This document shows, piece by piece, positions 8,870 through 17,475 of a stretch of DNA of 64,000 nt. Source of the stretch: DASRBO01 sp035653595 (lineage in GTDB: Bacteria > Actinomycetota > Acidimicrobiia > Acidimicrobiales > JAJPHE01); the NCBI GenBank assembly GCA_035653595.1, contig DASRBO010000104.1:1-64000 (forward strand). Reading direction: 5' to 3'. Within the stretch, counting starts at the first letter, position 1. Each line of letters starts with the position of its first letter. The translations under genes were made by a program, and so were the position numbers. The notes beneath the pieces are model-generated. The model searched no databases and was not told where the DNA came from. It was given only the letters and a program-made list of their open reading frames with translations.

Positions 8870-8926
8870 GGGCGGCAGCGATACTCTCGGGCCGGTGAGC
8901 TTGGTGTCGAAGGCGGCGCAACTTTG

Positions 8927-9847
8927 ATGGGCATCAGATCGAACGACGCCTGCTGGTGCGGGAGCGGCCGCAAGTACAAGCGCTGCCACCGCGCCAGCCA
9001 GGACCGAGTGCGGCCCGGGGAGGTCAGCCCGCCGCGGCTGGTCCCGCCCGGGATAGCCCGCCCGGACTACGCCGAAAGTGGCCGGCCGGTGCGGACCGAG
9101 GAGCCCCTGGTGAAGGACGCCGCTCAGGTGGAGGCAATGCGAAGGGCGGGCCGCATGGCGGCCGAGGTCCTGGAGGTGGTCAGCCGGGCGGTGGCGCCGG
9201 GGGTCACCACAGATGCCCTCGACTCGCTGTGCCACTCCGAGTGCGTGGAACATGGCGCCTACCCCAGCCCCCTCAACTACCACGGCTATCCGAAGTCGGT
9301 GTGCACCTCGGTGAACGAGGTGATCTGTCACGGCATCCCCGACAGCCGGCCCCTGGTGGAAGGTGACATCGTCAATGTCGACGTGACCGTGTTCACCGAG
9401 GGGGTGCACGGCGACACCAACGCCACCTTCCCCGTGGGTCGGGTCGACGAGGCTTCCCTGGCGCTAATCCAGGCCACGGCAGATGCCCTGGCGGCCGGCA
9501 TCGCCGCCGTCCGGCCCGGGCGTCCCGTCAGTGATATCGGCAGGGCGATCGAGGGCGTCGTCGCCCCCCGGGGCATGGGCGTGGTGCGGGCCTTCGTGGG
9601 CCACGGCATCGGTGAGGTCTTCCACAACGGCCTGGCCATTCCCCACTTTTACGACCCGGGCGCGACCACGGTCATGGAACCGGGCATGACCTTCACCATC
9701 GAGCCGATGATCACCCTCGGCACCTGGCGGCATCTCATGTGGGACGACGGGTGGACCGCGGTGACGGCCGACGGGAGCAGGACGGCGCAGTTCGAGCACA
9801 CGCTCCTGGTCACCGATGACGGCGTGGAGGTGCTGACGGCGCGGTAG
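8927..9847 (+). CDS. map: Type I methionine aminopeptidase with N-terminal SEC-C zinc motif
   Basis: It removes the initiator methionine from nascent proteins. The 306-residue protein starts with a SEC-C zinc-binding motif (NDACWCGSGRKYKRCH, residues 6-21), which may dock the enzyme at the ribosome, as the zinc region does in some type Ic enzymes. The pita-bread catalytic domain follows with the five metal ligands: Asp in NVDVTVF, Asp in HGDTNATF, His in FVGHGIGE, Glu in FTIEPMI and Glu in AQFEHTLL. The ATG at 8927 is the only start that leaves the SEC-C motif near the N-terminus; the frame is open further upstream only because it is antisense to two other genes. Confidence 0.95.
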   Translation: MGIRSNDACWCGSGRKYKRCHRASQDRVRPGEVSPPRLVPPGIARPDYAESGRPVRTEEPLVKDAAQVEAMRRAGRMAAEVLEVVSRAVAPGVTTDALDSLCHSECVEHGAYPSPLNYHGYPKSVCTSVNEVICHGIPDSRPLVEGDIVNVDVTVFTEGVHGDTNATFPVGRVDEASLALIQATADALAAGIAAVRPGRPVSDIGRAIEGVVAPRGMGVVRAFVGHGIGEVFHNGLAIPHFYDPGATTVMEPGMTFTIEPMITLGTWRHLMWDDGWTAVTADGSRTAQFEHTLLVTDDGVEVLTAR

Positions 9848-9848
9848 C

Positions 9849-9867
9849 GCCGGGTCCGGATCCCGGC
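9849..9867. terminator. Small GC hairpin between map and the LOG gene
   Basis: GCCGGG at 9849-9854 and CCCGGC at 9862-9867 form a six-pair stem with a seven-base loop directly after the map stop codon. There is no T-run, so it is at best a weak terminator. Confidence 0.3.
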
Positions 9868-9887
9868 GGCTCCGATAGGTTCGCCTG

Positions 9888-10478
9888 ATGGTCGCCCTGG
9901 GCCGGGTGTGCGTGTTCTGCGGGTCGTCCACCCCGCCCGACCCGCGGTACGCCGACCTCGCCCGGAGCCTCGGCGCCCTGCTGGCCGACCGCGGAACGGA
10001 GGTCGTCTACGGCGGCAGGCGGGTCGGACTGATGGGCCAGCTGGCCGATGCCGCCCTCGAGGCGGGCGGTCGGGTGATCGGGGTGCTTCCCGTGGCGCTG
10101 GCCGAGCTGGAGATCGCCCACTCCGGTCTGAGCGAGCTGCACCGGGTGGGCACCATGCACGAGCGCAAGGCCCTCATGTACGACCTGGCCGACGGTTTCG
10201 TCGCCCTTCCGGGAGGGCTGGGCACCCTGGACGAGCTGGCCGAGGTTGCGACCTGGTCCCAGCTGGGCCTGCACCGCAAACCGATCGTCCTGCTCGACGT
10301 GGACCGCTACTGGGCCGCCCTGCTGGACCAGCTCGACCGGATGGTCGCCACCGGCTTCGTCCGTCAGGCCAACCGCGAACTGCTGCACTGGGCGGCGTCG
10401 CCGCAGGAGGCGGTGGCCGTCCTCGAGACGGCGCGACCGGAGGCGGTACAGGGCTGGATCGACCCCGACCAGCGTTGA
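9888..10478 (+). CDS. LOG-family (TIGR00730) Rossmann protein, probable nucleotide 5'-monophosphate phosphoribohydrolase
   Basis: This 196-residue protein carries the LOG signature: the N-terminal strand VCVFCGSSTPPDPRY, YGGRRVGLMGQLADAALEAGG, and the PGGxGTxxE active-site motif as PGGLGTLDELAE at about residues 107-118. The family (formerly annotated as lysine decarboxylase) hydrolyses the ribosyl bond of purine or cytokinin nucleotides. Length and motif order are normal. A decayed second member of this family lies at 59340-59679 in the same window. Confidence 0.93.
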   Translation: MVALGRVCVFCGSSTPPDPRYADLARSLGALLADRGTEVVYGGRRVGLMGQLADAALEAGGRVIGVLPVALAELEIAHSGLSELHRVGTMHERKALMYDLADGFVALPGGLGTLDELAEVATWSQLGLHRKPIVLLDVDRYWAALLDQLDRMVATGFVRQANRELLHWAASPQEAVAVLETARPEAVQGWIDPDQR

Positions 10479-10489
10479 GACGCCGGGTG

Positions 10490-11155
10490 CTACCAGGTCG
10501 GCGGCGCGCTGAAGGGCCAGTGGCGACGCACGAAGCCGCCGAAGGACGGGGCCAGTTCCACCGGCAGGAGGGGAGGGGAGCGTCGGACGACCGTCAGCAC
10601 CCCGGCGTCGACCCTGGGCACCGGCCTGAACTCGCGTGCCGGTATCCGACGGCCGAGGCTGAAGGCCCACCATGGCGCCCATGCCGTCGAGACCAGCGTG
10701 TCCGGAGGCGTGGCGGCCCGCTTGCGGGCCACCTCCCACTGGACGACCAGATCGGCGCGCTGCAGGGCATGCGAGGGCCGGTCCAGCAGCCGGTGCAGTA
10801 TCGAAGTGGTCGCCCCGAAGGGCGGGCAGCTCAGCACCCGGAACGGCTGGCGCGGGAGGCGCCACCCGAGGAAGTCGGCTTCGACGACCGTTATCCGGCC
10901 CCGGAACGAGGAGCTGCGGGCGAGGGACCTCAGCCGGCGGGCCCAGTCGGGGTCGATCTCCACCGCCAGGACCCGGGCGCCCCGTTCGGCGGCGGCCAGC
11001 GTCAGGGCACCGGCACCGGCTCCTATGTCGAGGACCAGCTCCCCGGGGACGACTCCCGCTTCGTCGACGACGCGTTCAGCGACCGCCCGGCGCAGGAAGT
11101 TCTGCCCAAGCGAACGCCGTCGCTCGTCTCGTGGCGTCCGGCCTTGGCCGGGCAC
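10490..11155 (-). CDS. Erm/KsgA-family rRNA adenine N6-methyltransferase homologue with altered catalytic motif
   Basis: The 221-residue protein begins with RRSLGQNFLRRA, the hallmark of KsgA/Erm enzymes, then the SAM-binding motif LDIGAGAGALTLAAA and VLAVEIDPD. Motif IV, normally N-(I/L/P)-P-(Y/F), reads SCPPFGATTSIL, so Asn is replaced by Cys. At 221 residues it is shorter than KsgA (about 270), closer to the compact actinobacterial Erm-like proteins. It could methylate 23S rRNA and lower macrolide sensitivity, or be a housekeeping or inactive paralogue; the Cys makes activity uncertain. The GTG start lacks a strong ribosome site. Confidence 0.85.
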   Translation of the reverse strand: MPGQGRTPRDERRRSLGQNFLRRAVAERVVDEAGVVPGELVLDIGAGAGALTLAAAERGARVLAVEIDPDWARRLRSLARSSSFRGRITVVEADFLGWRLPRQPFRVLSCPPFGATTSILHRLLDRPSHALQRADLVVQWEVARKRAATPPDTLVSTAWAPWWAFSLGRRIPAREFRPVPRVDAGVLTVVRRSPPLLPVELAPSFGGFVRRHWPFSAPPTW

Positions 11156-11250
11156 GGCGCATCACCAAGAAGCAGGCCATGGGGCGAATCTCTAGCCCGG
11201 CGCACCGGCGGGAGCCAGCGGATTTCCCCACCGTCTGGTAGGCAGAGAAG

Positions 11251-12747
11251 GTGCCAGCCACCGGTCGACGCCGTCGGGCCGGCTTGGGCCTGTTCGCCGC
11301 TCTGCTCGGCGCAGCTCTGGCGCCGCTGACCTCCGGCGGTCCGGCCGACGCTGGCGCGCCGGTGCCGGGGGCGACTGGGTGTCCCATCTTCCCGGCCGAC
11401 AACGTGTGGAACACCGACATCTCCAACCTGCCCGTCGATCCGCACAGCGGCCAGTGGCTGGCCAGCATGGACGCCGCCTCGACAAACCTGCATCCGGACT
11501 TCGGGCCCTCGTACGGCGCCCAGTCCGTTCCCTATGGGATCCCCTTCACCGTGGTGGACTCGTCGCACCCGAAGGTGAATCTCACCTTCCAGTACGCCGA
11601 CGAGAGCGACCCCGGTCCGTACCCGTTCGGCTCGGACACACCGATCGAGGGAGGCCAAGACTCCACTGGGGACCGCCACGCCATCATGGTGGACCGCTCC
11701 ACCTGCACGCTCTACGAGCTCTACGACGCCCGGTACTCCGCCTCCGGTTCGACTGCCGGTTCCGGGGCAACCTGGAACCTGGGCTCCGACGCGCTGAGGC
11801 CGGCGGGCTGGACCTCGGCTGACGCCGCCGGGCTGCCCATCCTGCCGGGCCTCCTTCGCCCCGACGAGGTCGCTTCCGGGTCCGTCACCCACGCCATCCG
11901 CTTCACCGCCGCCCGCACCGACCAGAGCTATGTCTGGCCCGCCCGCCACCAGGCGGGGGCGGCCAGCGATCCGAGCCTGCCTCCCATGGGGGCCAGGTTC
12001 CGGCTGAGGTCCGACTACGACATCTCCGGCTACTCGGCGGCGGCCCAGGTGGTGCTGCGGGCCATGCAGCACTACGGGTTGATACTTGCCGACAACGGGT
12101 CGAACTGGTACTTCCAGGGCTCGGCCGACAACAGCTGGGACGTGAGTCTCATCGACGAGCTGAAGCGGGTTCCGGCCTCAGAGTTCGAGGCCGTTGACGA
12201 GTCCTCGCTGATGGTGAGCCCCGACTCCGGCCAGGCCCGTCAGTCGGCCCCTACGGCGGGTTACCACCTGGTCGGCGCGGACGGCGGGGTGTTCGCCTTC
12301 GGCACGGCCACCTACCACGGCTCCACCGGGGCCATCCACCTGGCCCGGCCCATCGTGGGCATGGCCCCCACCCCCGACGGAGGCGGCTACTGGCTGGTCG
12401 CGTCCGACGGCGGGATATTCACCTTCGGAGACGCCCGCTTCTTCGGCTCCACTGGGGCCATCCACCTGGCCCAGCCCATCGTGGGCATGGCCCCCACCCC
12501 CGACGGAGGCGGCTACTGGCTGGTCGCGTCCGACGGCGGGATATTCACCTTCGGTGACGCCCGCTTCTTCGGCTCCACCGGGGCCATCCACCTGGCCCAG
12601 CCCATCGTGGGCATGGCCGCCACCCCTGATGCCGAGGGCTACTGGCTGGTCGCGTCCGACGGCGGGATATTCACCTTCGGTGACGCCGCCTTCGAGGGAT
12701 CCACGGGCGGGGTGGATCTGGCCGCCCCCATCGTCACCATGGGCTGA
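11251..12747 (+). CDS. Secreted protein with C-terminal 42-residue tandem repeats
   Basis: The 498-residue protein has an Arg-rich n-region, a hydrophobic core (AGLGLFAALLGAALAPL) and an Ala-rich cleavage region ending near ADAGA, i.e. a Sec signal peptide. Residues about 43-310 form a globular domain I do not recognise, starting CPIFPADNVWNTDIS. Residues 333-498 consist of beta-rich repeats built around GYWLVASDGGIFTFGDA, a repeat type common in exported proteins of Acidimicrobiia. The repeats probably form a beta-propeller-like or wall-facing module. The gene starts with GTG and stands between convergent and unrelated neighbours. Function unknown; extracellular location is well supported. 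Confidence 0.85.
   Translation: MPATGRRRRAGLGLFAALLGAALAPLTSGGPADAGAPVPGATGCPIFPADNVWNTDISNLPVDPHSGQWLASMDAASTNLHPDFGPSYGAQSVPYGIPFTVVDSSHPKVNLTFQYADESDPGPYPFGSDTPIEGGQDSTGDRHAIMVDRSTCTLYELYDARYSASGSTAGSGATWNLGSDALRPAGWTSADAAGLPILPGLLRPDEVASGSVTHAIRFTAARTDQSYVWPARHQAGAASDPSLPPMGARFRLRSDYDISGYSAAAQVVLRAMQHYGLILADNGSNWYFQGSADNSWDVSLIDELKRVPASEFEAVDESSLMVSPDSGQARQSAPTAGYHLVGADGGVFAFGTATYHGSTGAIHLARPIVGMAPTPDGGGYWLVASDGGIFTFGDARFFGSTGAIHLAQPIVGMAPTPDGGGYWLVASDGGIFTFGDARFFGSTGAIHLAQPIVGMAATPDAEGYWLVASDGGIFTFGDAAFEGSTGGVDLAAPIVTMG
12319..12696 (+). repeat. Three tandem 126-bp repeats inside the secreted-protein gene
   Basis: Units start with GGCTCC at 12319, 12445 and 12571, and a diverged fourth begins with GGATCC at 12697. 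The exact period is 126 bases (42 codons). Units one to three are nearly identical at the DNA level, including silent positions, which implies recent duplication or gene conversion. Confidence 0.92.
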
Positions 12748-12848
12748 CTAGGCCGCTCGGAGGTCGGAGAAATGGCCCCAGCGGGCCATGGCGCCGGACC
12801 CCGACTGATGGGTCACGATTGGTCCAGCACGTAGGAGGTGGTCCCAGC

Positions 12849-13703
12849 ATGTCGATCAGGCGCCTGCCGTTCGGGCGGAAGGGGCCGCGCACCGTGTTCG
12901 TGCTGGGTGGGGGCGGCAACCTCGGCGCCGTCCAGGTCGGGATGCTCCGCGCCGTCATGGACCGCGGTTACGTGCCGGATGCGGTGGTGGGCTGCTCGGT
13001 GGGGGCCCTCAACGCCGCCGCCATCGCCGCCGATCCGACCCCGGCGGGGGTGCGCCGCCTGCAGGACATCTGGCTCGCCCTGCGCACCGCCGATCTCTTT
13101 CCCACCAGCCGGCTGTCGGCGGTGCGGCTGATCAGCCAGAAGTCCCGCTCGCTGGCTCCCAACCTGGGCCTGACCAAGCTGATCGCCGGTGCCCTCTCCT
13201 TCGAGCGCTTCGAGGAGTCGCCGGTGCGCTTCGAGGTGGTTGCCACCTCGCTGACCTCTGGCGACGAGCGGTGGTTCTCGAAGGGGCCAGTGGCTCCAGC
13301 GATCCTGGCATCGGCAGCGCTGCCCGGCGTGTACCCGCCGGTGGAGATCGACGGCGAACTGTTCATCGACGGCGGCGTCGTCAACAACGTCCCCATCTCC
13401 CGGGGGCTGGCGCTGGGCGGGGAGCGGCTGGTCGTGTTCCATGTGGGCAACTTCAACCGCCCCCGTCCGATGCCCCGACGGCCCCTCGACGTCCTCCTCC
13501 AGTCCTTTTCCATCGCCCGCAACCACCGCTTCAGCCTCGACGTGGAGCAGGTGCCCTCCTCGGTCGAGCTGATCGTGTTGCCGGCGGTCAACCCCGGAGC
13601 GCTCCGCTACAACGACTTCAGCCGCTCGCGGCACTTCATCGAGGCCGGCCACTCGGTGGTGGCCTCCTTCCTCGACGCCCGGGCGGCAGCCGCCGGGGCT
13701 TAG
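12849..13703 (+). CDS. Patatin-like phospholipase
   Basis: A serine lipid acyl hydrolase of 284 residues. The oxyanion-hole glycines appear early (VLGGGGNLGAVQVGM), the nucleophile elbow GxSxG is GCSVGALNA near residue 55, and the catalytic Asp is in the DGG motif FIDGGVVNNVP near residue 176. The ATG at 12849 is chosen because AGGAGG lies ten bases upstream. No signal peptide or membrane segment is present, so it acts inside the cell or at the membrane surface, as bacterial rssA-like patatins do. Confidence 0.93.
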   Translation: MSIRRLPFGRKGPRTVFVLGGGGNLGAVQVGMLRAVMDRGYVPDAVVGCSVGALNAAAIAADPTPAGVRRLQDIWLALRTADLFPTSRLSAVRLISQKSRSLAPNLGLTKLIAGALSFERFEESPVRFEVVATSLTSGDERWFSKGPVAPAILASAALPGVYPPVEIDGELFIDGGVVNNVPISRGLALGGERLVVFHVGNFNRPRPMPRRPLDVLLQSFSIARNHRFSLDVEQVPSSVELIVLPAVNPGALRYNDFSRSRHFIEAGHSVVASFLDARAAAAGA

Positions 13704-13804
13704 GAGAACCTCCTCGGTCGCCCCAGCCTTCGGTTGGGCCTCCGTGGCCGGCGACGCAGCTGCTCGGGGTGGGCGCGCCCGGGCTCGGGCATGATGGCGG
13801 CCTG

Positions 13805-14568
13805 GTGGCATTCCTCCCCATGACCGGGCCGCCCGGGCCTCCCGACCGGCCGGTCGCCGTCGTCTCCGTCCACGGCAGCCGGGTGCTGCTTTCCGAGGAG
13901 GGTCGGGCCCTGAAGAAGGCATATTTCTAGGGCTGCTCGACGACCAGCACTGCTGGGCCGTCGACCGCTCCGACGAGCATCCCGAGGCGGTGGACCTGCG
14001 CCTGTTGTGGGGGCGGGTGGACGAGACCCGCTGGACCGTCGCCGGCCGGGCCGTCCAGCTGGTCGAGTGGCAGCGGACCCACCGTTACTGCGGCCGCTGC
14101 GCCACCCCGACCGAGCTGATGAGCGGCGAGCGGGCGTTGCGCTGTCCCTCCTGCGGGCTGACGGCGTTCCCTCGTCTGGCCCCCGCCGTTATCGTCCTGG
14201 TGGAACGAAAGGAGGACCGGCAGGTGCTCCTCGCCCGCAACGTCAACTTTCCCCGCCGGATGTTCTCCTGCCTGGCCGGCTTCGTTGAGCCGGGCGAGAC
14301 CCTGGAGGCGGCCGTCCGGCGGGAGGTCGCCGAGGAGGTCGGGGTCGAGCTCGGCGAGGTCCGGTATTGGGGGAGCCAGCCGTGGCCCTTCCCTCACTCT
14401 CTGATGATCGGCTTCACCGCCGAGTGGCGCTCGGGGGACATCTCGTGCCAGGCGGACGAGATCGCCGAGGCTGCCTGGTTCGGCGTCGACGCCCTGCCCG
14501 ACCTGCCTTCGGGCATCAGCATCGCCCGACGCCTGATCGACGCCTGGGTCGCCGGTCAGCCCAGCTGA
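13805..14568 (+). pseudogene. nudC: NADH pyrophosphatase (NudC-type Nudix hydrolase), apparent one-base frameshift
   Basis: NudC hydrolyses NAD(H) to NMN and AMP and removes NAD caps from RNA. The N-terminal part (GTG at 13805, reading VAFLPMTGP through SEEGRALKKAYF) is in one frame and stops at 13928-13930. The rest is in the preceding phase: LGLLDDQHCWAVD, a four-cysteine zinc ribbon (CGRC and CPSC), the Nudix box GFVEPGETLEAAVRREVAEE and the NudC signature SQPWPFPHS. One extra C at 13927 would read KAYFLGLLDD and restore a normal protein. Without it a GTG at 13990 gives a 192-residue product keeping the zinc and Nudix domains. It is either a sequencing/assembly slip or a recent lesion. Confidence 0.85.
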
Positions 14569-14578
14569 GGGCCCCCGT

Positions 14579-14608
14579 CCCCGCCGGCGGGCGCGCTCGC
14601 CGGCGGGG
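14579..14608. terminator. Bidirectional hairpin between convergent nudC and HAD genes
   Basis: Perfect 11-pair stem: CCCCGCCGGCG at 14579-14589 and its complement at 14598-14608, with an eight-base loop. It lies eleven bases after nudC and ten before the end of the HAD gene. No clear U-run follows; actinobacterial terminators often lack one. Confidence 0.7.
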
Positions 14609-14618
14609 TGCGGCGGGC

Positions 14619-15308
14619 CTAGACGGAGCCTTCCCGGCTGGCGGAGGCCAGCCGGGCGATGGCGTCGGAAAGGGTGAGGGCGGACAGTGACGGGACGACC
14701 AGGTCGGCCTCGCTGAAGTCCAGATGGGCGGTCATGGCCGTCGGAACCGCGACACAGGTCAGACCGGCGGCCTTGGCCGCCAGCAGCCCCATGCGGGAGT
14801 CCTCCACCGCCATGGCGCGCTTCGGATCGACCCCCAGGCGCCGGCAGGCCAGCAGGTAGGAGGCGGGGTCGGGCTTGGTCACCCCGCAGTCGTCGTAGCA
14901 GGCGATCACCGGCCACCACTGCTCCAAGCCCAGGCGGACGAGGTGGTTCTCTATCCAGTGGCGGGGGGAGCTGGACGCGATGGCCAGCCCCAGCCCCAGC
15001 CGTCGGGCCTCCTCGACCCATTCGACGATGCCCTCGACCAGCTCGGCCGCGTCGAGATGACGGCGGGCCATGTCGTTCTTGCGGGCCCTCAGCTCGGCCT
15101 GGTCGAGATCGAGGCCGGTGCGGGCCACCAGCTCTTCGAAGGGGTGGAAAGTGTCGGGCCCCTGGGCCGTGCCGATACAGGCGGCCCACTCCTCGAGGCG
15201 CAGCTCCTGGCCGAAGTCGGCCCAGATCTGGCGCCAGGCGAGAAAGTCGGGCTCCTCGGTCTCCAGGATCACCCCGTCGAAGTCGAATACCAGCGCCTCT
15301 ATGTCCAC
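14619..15308 (-). CDS. HAD-family hydrolase, beta-phosphoglucomutase-like
   Basis: The 229-residue protein has all four HAD motifs: the nucleophile Asp in FDFDGVILETE, the Ser in IASSSPRHW, Lys in GVTKPDPASYLL, and the acidic pair in AVEDSRMGLLAAKAAG. The helical cap inserted after motif I is the type of the beta-phosphoglucomutase/phosphoglycolate group. Likely a small-molecule phosphatase or mutase; the substrate cannot be read. It ends at a shared hairpin with nudC. Confidence 0.92.
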   Translation of the reverse strand: MDIEALVFDFDGVILETEEPDFLAWRQIWADFGQELRLEEWAACIGTAQGPDTFHPFEELVARTGLDLDQAELRARKNDMARRHLDAAELVEGIVEWVEEARRLGLGLAIASSSPRHWIENHLVRLGLEQWWPVIACYDDCGVTKPDPASYLLACRRLGVDPKRAMAVEDSRMGLLAAKAAGLTCVAVPTAMTAHLDFSEADLVVPSLSALTLSDAIARLASASREGSV

Positions 15309-15353
15309 GGCCGGTCACTTCTACCTCAAGCCGGGGCCCGGACCGGGCGGATT

Positions 15354-16157
15354 TCAGCCCCGCCGGGCCAGCACCTCGGCGTGAACGGCCGCGAAGAAGC
15401 CGTCAGGGGACGTCGCCCACCGGCGCCAGCCGGCGGCGATCCGGGCCAGCTCGGCCCGGTCGGCCAGCCCGTAGGCGAGGGCGTGCTCGGCGAAGGCCGA
15501 GTGCTCCACCCGCTCGGCCCACGACTCGCCCCACCACCCGCGGCTGTCCTGGTCGGCGAAGGTCCAGGTGGAGCTGGTCGCCACCGGGTCGACGAAGCCG
15601 GCCTGGCGGACCCATCCCAACAGGTACCGCCCCGCATTGGCCTGAGCGCCGTTCCTCGCCGTGATCCGGTGGTAAAGGCTGTTCCAGGCGTCCAGCTCAG
15701 GCGTGTCGGGAGCCCACACGAATCCGCCGTAGTCGCTGTCCCGCACCGCCAGGATGCCTCCCGGCCGCAGCACCCGCCGCATCTCGACCAGTGCGCCGAC
15801 CGGGTTTGGGAGGTGCTGGAGCACCTGGTGGGCATGGACGACGTCGAAGGAGCCGTCGTCCATCGACAGGGCGTAGACGTCGCCCACCCGGAACGAGACG
15901 TTGGCCAGGCCCCGGCGCGCCCGGAGGGCGTCGGCCTCGGCCACCGCCGCCGGAGCGGCATCCACGCCCACCACCGCGCCGGGGGCGACCAGCTCGGCCA
16001 GGTCAACGGTGATGGTGCCCGGGCCACAGCCGACGTCGAGCAGGTCCATGCCGGGCATCAGCCTCGGCAGGAGGTAGGCGGCGGAGTTGGCGGCGGTGCG
16101 GCGGGCGTGGCTGGCCAGGACCGAGCGGTGGTGGCCGTGGGTGTACGGGCCGCCCAT
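15354..16157 (-). CDS. SAM-dependent methyltransferase (UbiE/Methyltransf_11 type)
   Basis: From the ATG at 16157 the protein has 267 residues and starts MGGPYTHGHHRSVLASH, the usual beginning of this actinobacterial family. A GTG at 16205 would add 16 residues without family support. SAM motif I is LLDVGCGPGTITVDLAE. Motif II region VVGVDAAPAAVAEAD and post-motif LRPGGILAVRDSDYGGF follow. The substrate is unknown; relatives act on quinones, sterols or small acids. It is divergent from the Eis-like gene. Confidence 0.9.
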   Translation of the reverse strand: MGGPYTHGHHRSVLASHARRTAANSAAYLLPRLMPGMDLLDVGCGPGTITVDLAELVAPGAVVGVDAAPAAVAEADALRARRGLANVSFRVGDVYALSMDDGSFDVVHAHQVLQHLPNPVGALVEMRRVLRPGGILAVRDSDYGGFVWAPDTPELDAWNSLYHRITARNGAQANAGRYLLGWVRQAGFVDPVATSSTWTFADQDSRGWWGESWAERVEHSAFAEHALAYGLADRAELARIAAGWRRWATSPDGFFAAVHAEVLARRG

Positions 16158-16220
16158 CGCCGCCCAGTACAGCACAGGAAAGCCCTTGCCCACCGGTGAC
16201 ACCAAGGGGAGACTGCCCCG

Positions 16221-17453
16221 GTGGATCTCGACATCCGGCCCATAACCGAAGAGGAGTTCCCCGACTTCAGCAACGCGGTGGATGCCGCCTTCGGTCGGGG
16301 CCAGCTCTCAGCGGAGGAGATCGCCGACTGGCGGGGGGTCAGCGAGCTGGATCGCACCCTGGCGGTCTTCGACCGGGGCCGCATCGTCGGAACGGCGGGC
16401 ATCTGGTCGATGGAGCTCACCGTCCCCGGCGGATCCCTTCTTCCCGTGGCCGGGGTTACCGCCGTCGGGGTCCGGGCCACCCACCGCCGCCGGGGGATCC
16501 TGACCGCCATGATGGACCGCCAGCTGGACGACGTCGTCCAGCGCGGCGAGCCCGTGGCCATCCTGACCGCTTCGGAGAGCGCCATCTACAGCCGCTTCGG
16601 CTACGGCCCCGCCACCTTCGAGGTGTCGGTCAGCCTCGACTCGCACTGGGGCGGGTACAAGCGCGGCTTCGCCGACAGCGGCTCGCTGGAGCAGCTGAGC
16701 GGCGACGAGGCCGCCGCCGTCCTCTCCGAGGTGCACGACCGGGCCCGCCGTCTGCAGCCGGGGGACATCTCCCGCAGCCAGGCTTGGTGGGAGCTGTTCG
16801 TGCGCGACCGCCCCTACAGCCGCGACGGCGCCGGGCCGGCCTTCTTCGTTGTGCACCGCGACGCCACCGGCACCGTGGACGGCTGGGTGGTCTACCGGAT
16901 CAAGAGCTCGTGGCGGGACGGCCTTCCCGACAGCGAGGCCCGCATCATGGACCTGGCCGGCACGACGGCGGAGGCCGAGCTCGCCCTGTGGCGCCACGTC
17001 ATGGATGTGGACCTGGTCACCAGGGTCAGCTCCTGGGGCCGCCCCACCGACGAGGTGGTGCGCAAGTGGCTGGCCGACCCGCGTCGGATGCGCACCACCA
17101 CCCGGCGGGACGACGTCTGGGTGCGGCTCCTCGACATCCCCGCCGCCCTGGGCGCCCGCACCTACGGGGTCGAAGGCGAGATCGTGCTCGAGGTGACCGA
17201 TCCGTTCCGCCCGCACTGCGGCGGCCGCTTCCGGGTGGCGGGCGGGCCGGCCGGGGCCGAGTGCGGTCCCACCAAGTCCGGGCCAGACCTGACCGTCGAC
17301 GTCAGCGACTTGGGTGCCGGCTACCTCGGGGAGCCCAGCTTCAACCTTCTCGCCCGCGCCGGCCGGGTCGTCGAGCACCGCACGGGAGCGGCCCGGCGGG
17401 CCGATCTGCTCTTCGGCACCGAGGTCGCCCCGTTCTGTCGCACCGCCTTTTGA
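16221..17453 (+). CDS. eis: Eis-like GNAT N-acetyltransferase
   Basis: The 410-residue protein has the three-part Eis architecture: an N-terminal GNAT domain with CoA loop VGVRATHRRRGILTAMM (about residues 82-98), a second GNAT-like domain, and a C-terminal SCP2-like domain from about residue 300. A Tyr in the IYSRFGYGPATF segment corresponds to the general acid of mycobacterial Eis, and the chain ends in Phe (PFCRTAF), matching the C-terminal carboxylate used as base. Eis enzymes acetylate several amines of aminoglycosides and lysine side chains. The native substrate here is unknown. A GNAT gene follows after 22 bases. Confidence 0.92.
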   Translation: MDLDIRPITEEEFPDFSNAVDAAFGRGQLSAEEIADWRGVSELDRTLAVFDRGRIVGTAGIWSMELTVPGGSLLPVAGVTAVGVRATHRRRGILTAMMDRQLDDVVQRGEPVAILTASESAIYSRFGYGPATFEVSVSLDSHWGGYKRGFADSGSLEQLSGDEAAAVLSEVHDRARRLQPGDISRSQAWWELFVRDRPYSRDGAGPAFFVVHRDATGTVDGWVVYRIKSSWRDGLPDSEARIMDLAGTTAEAELALWRHVMDVDLVTRVSSWGRPTDEVVRKWLADPRRMRTTTRRDDVWVRLLDIPAALGARTYGVEGEIVLEVTDPFRPHCGGRFRVAGGPAGAECGPTKSGPDLTVDVSDLGAGYLGEPSFNLLARAGRVVEHRTGAARRADLLFGTEVAPFCRTAF

Positions 17454-17475
17454 GCTCGGCGCCGGCGAGGCAGTC

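Noticed and set aside
7766..8926. Long N-terminal extension in frame with methionine aminopeptidase
   Set aside because: It is antisense to the DUF4037 and DCC genes and Pro/His/Gly-rich; the SEC-C motif marks the real N-terminus at 8927.
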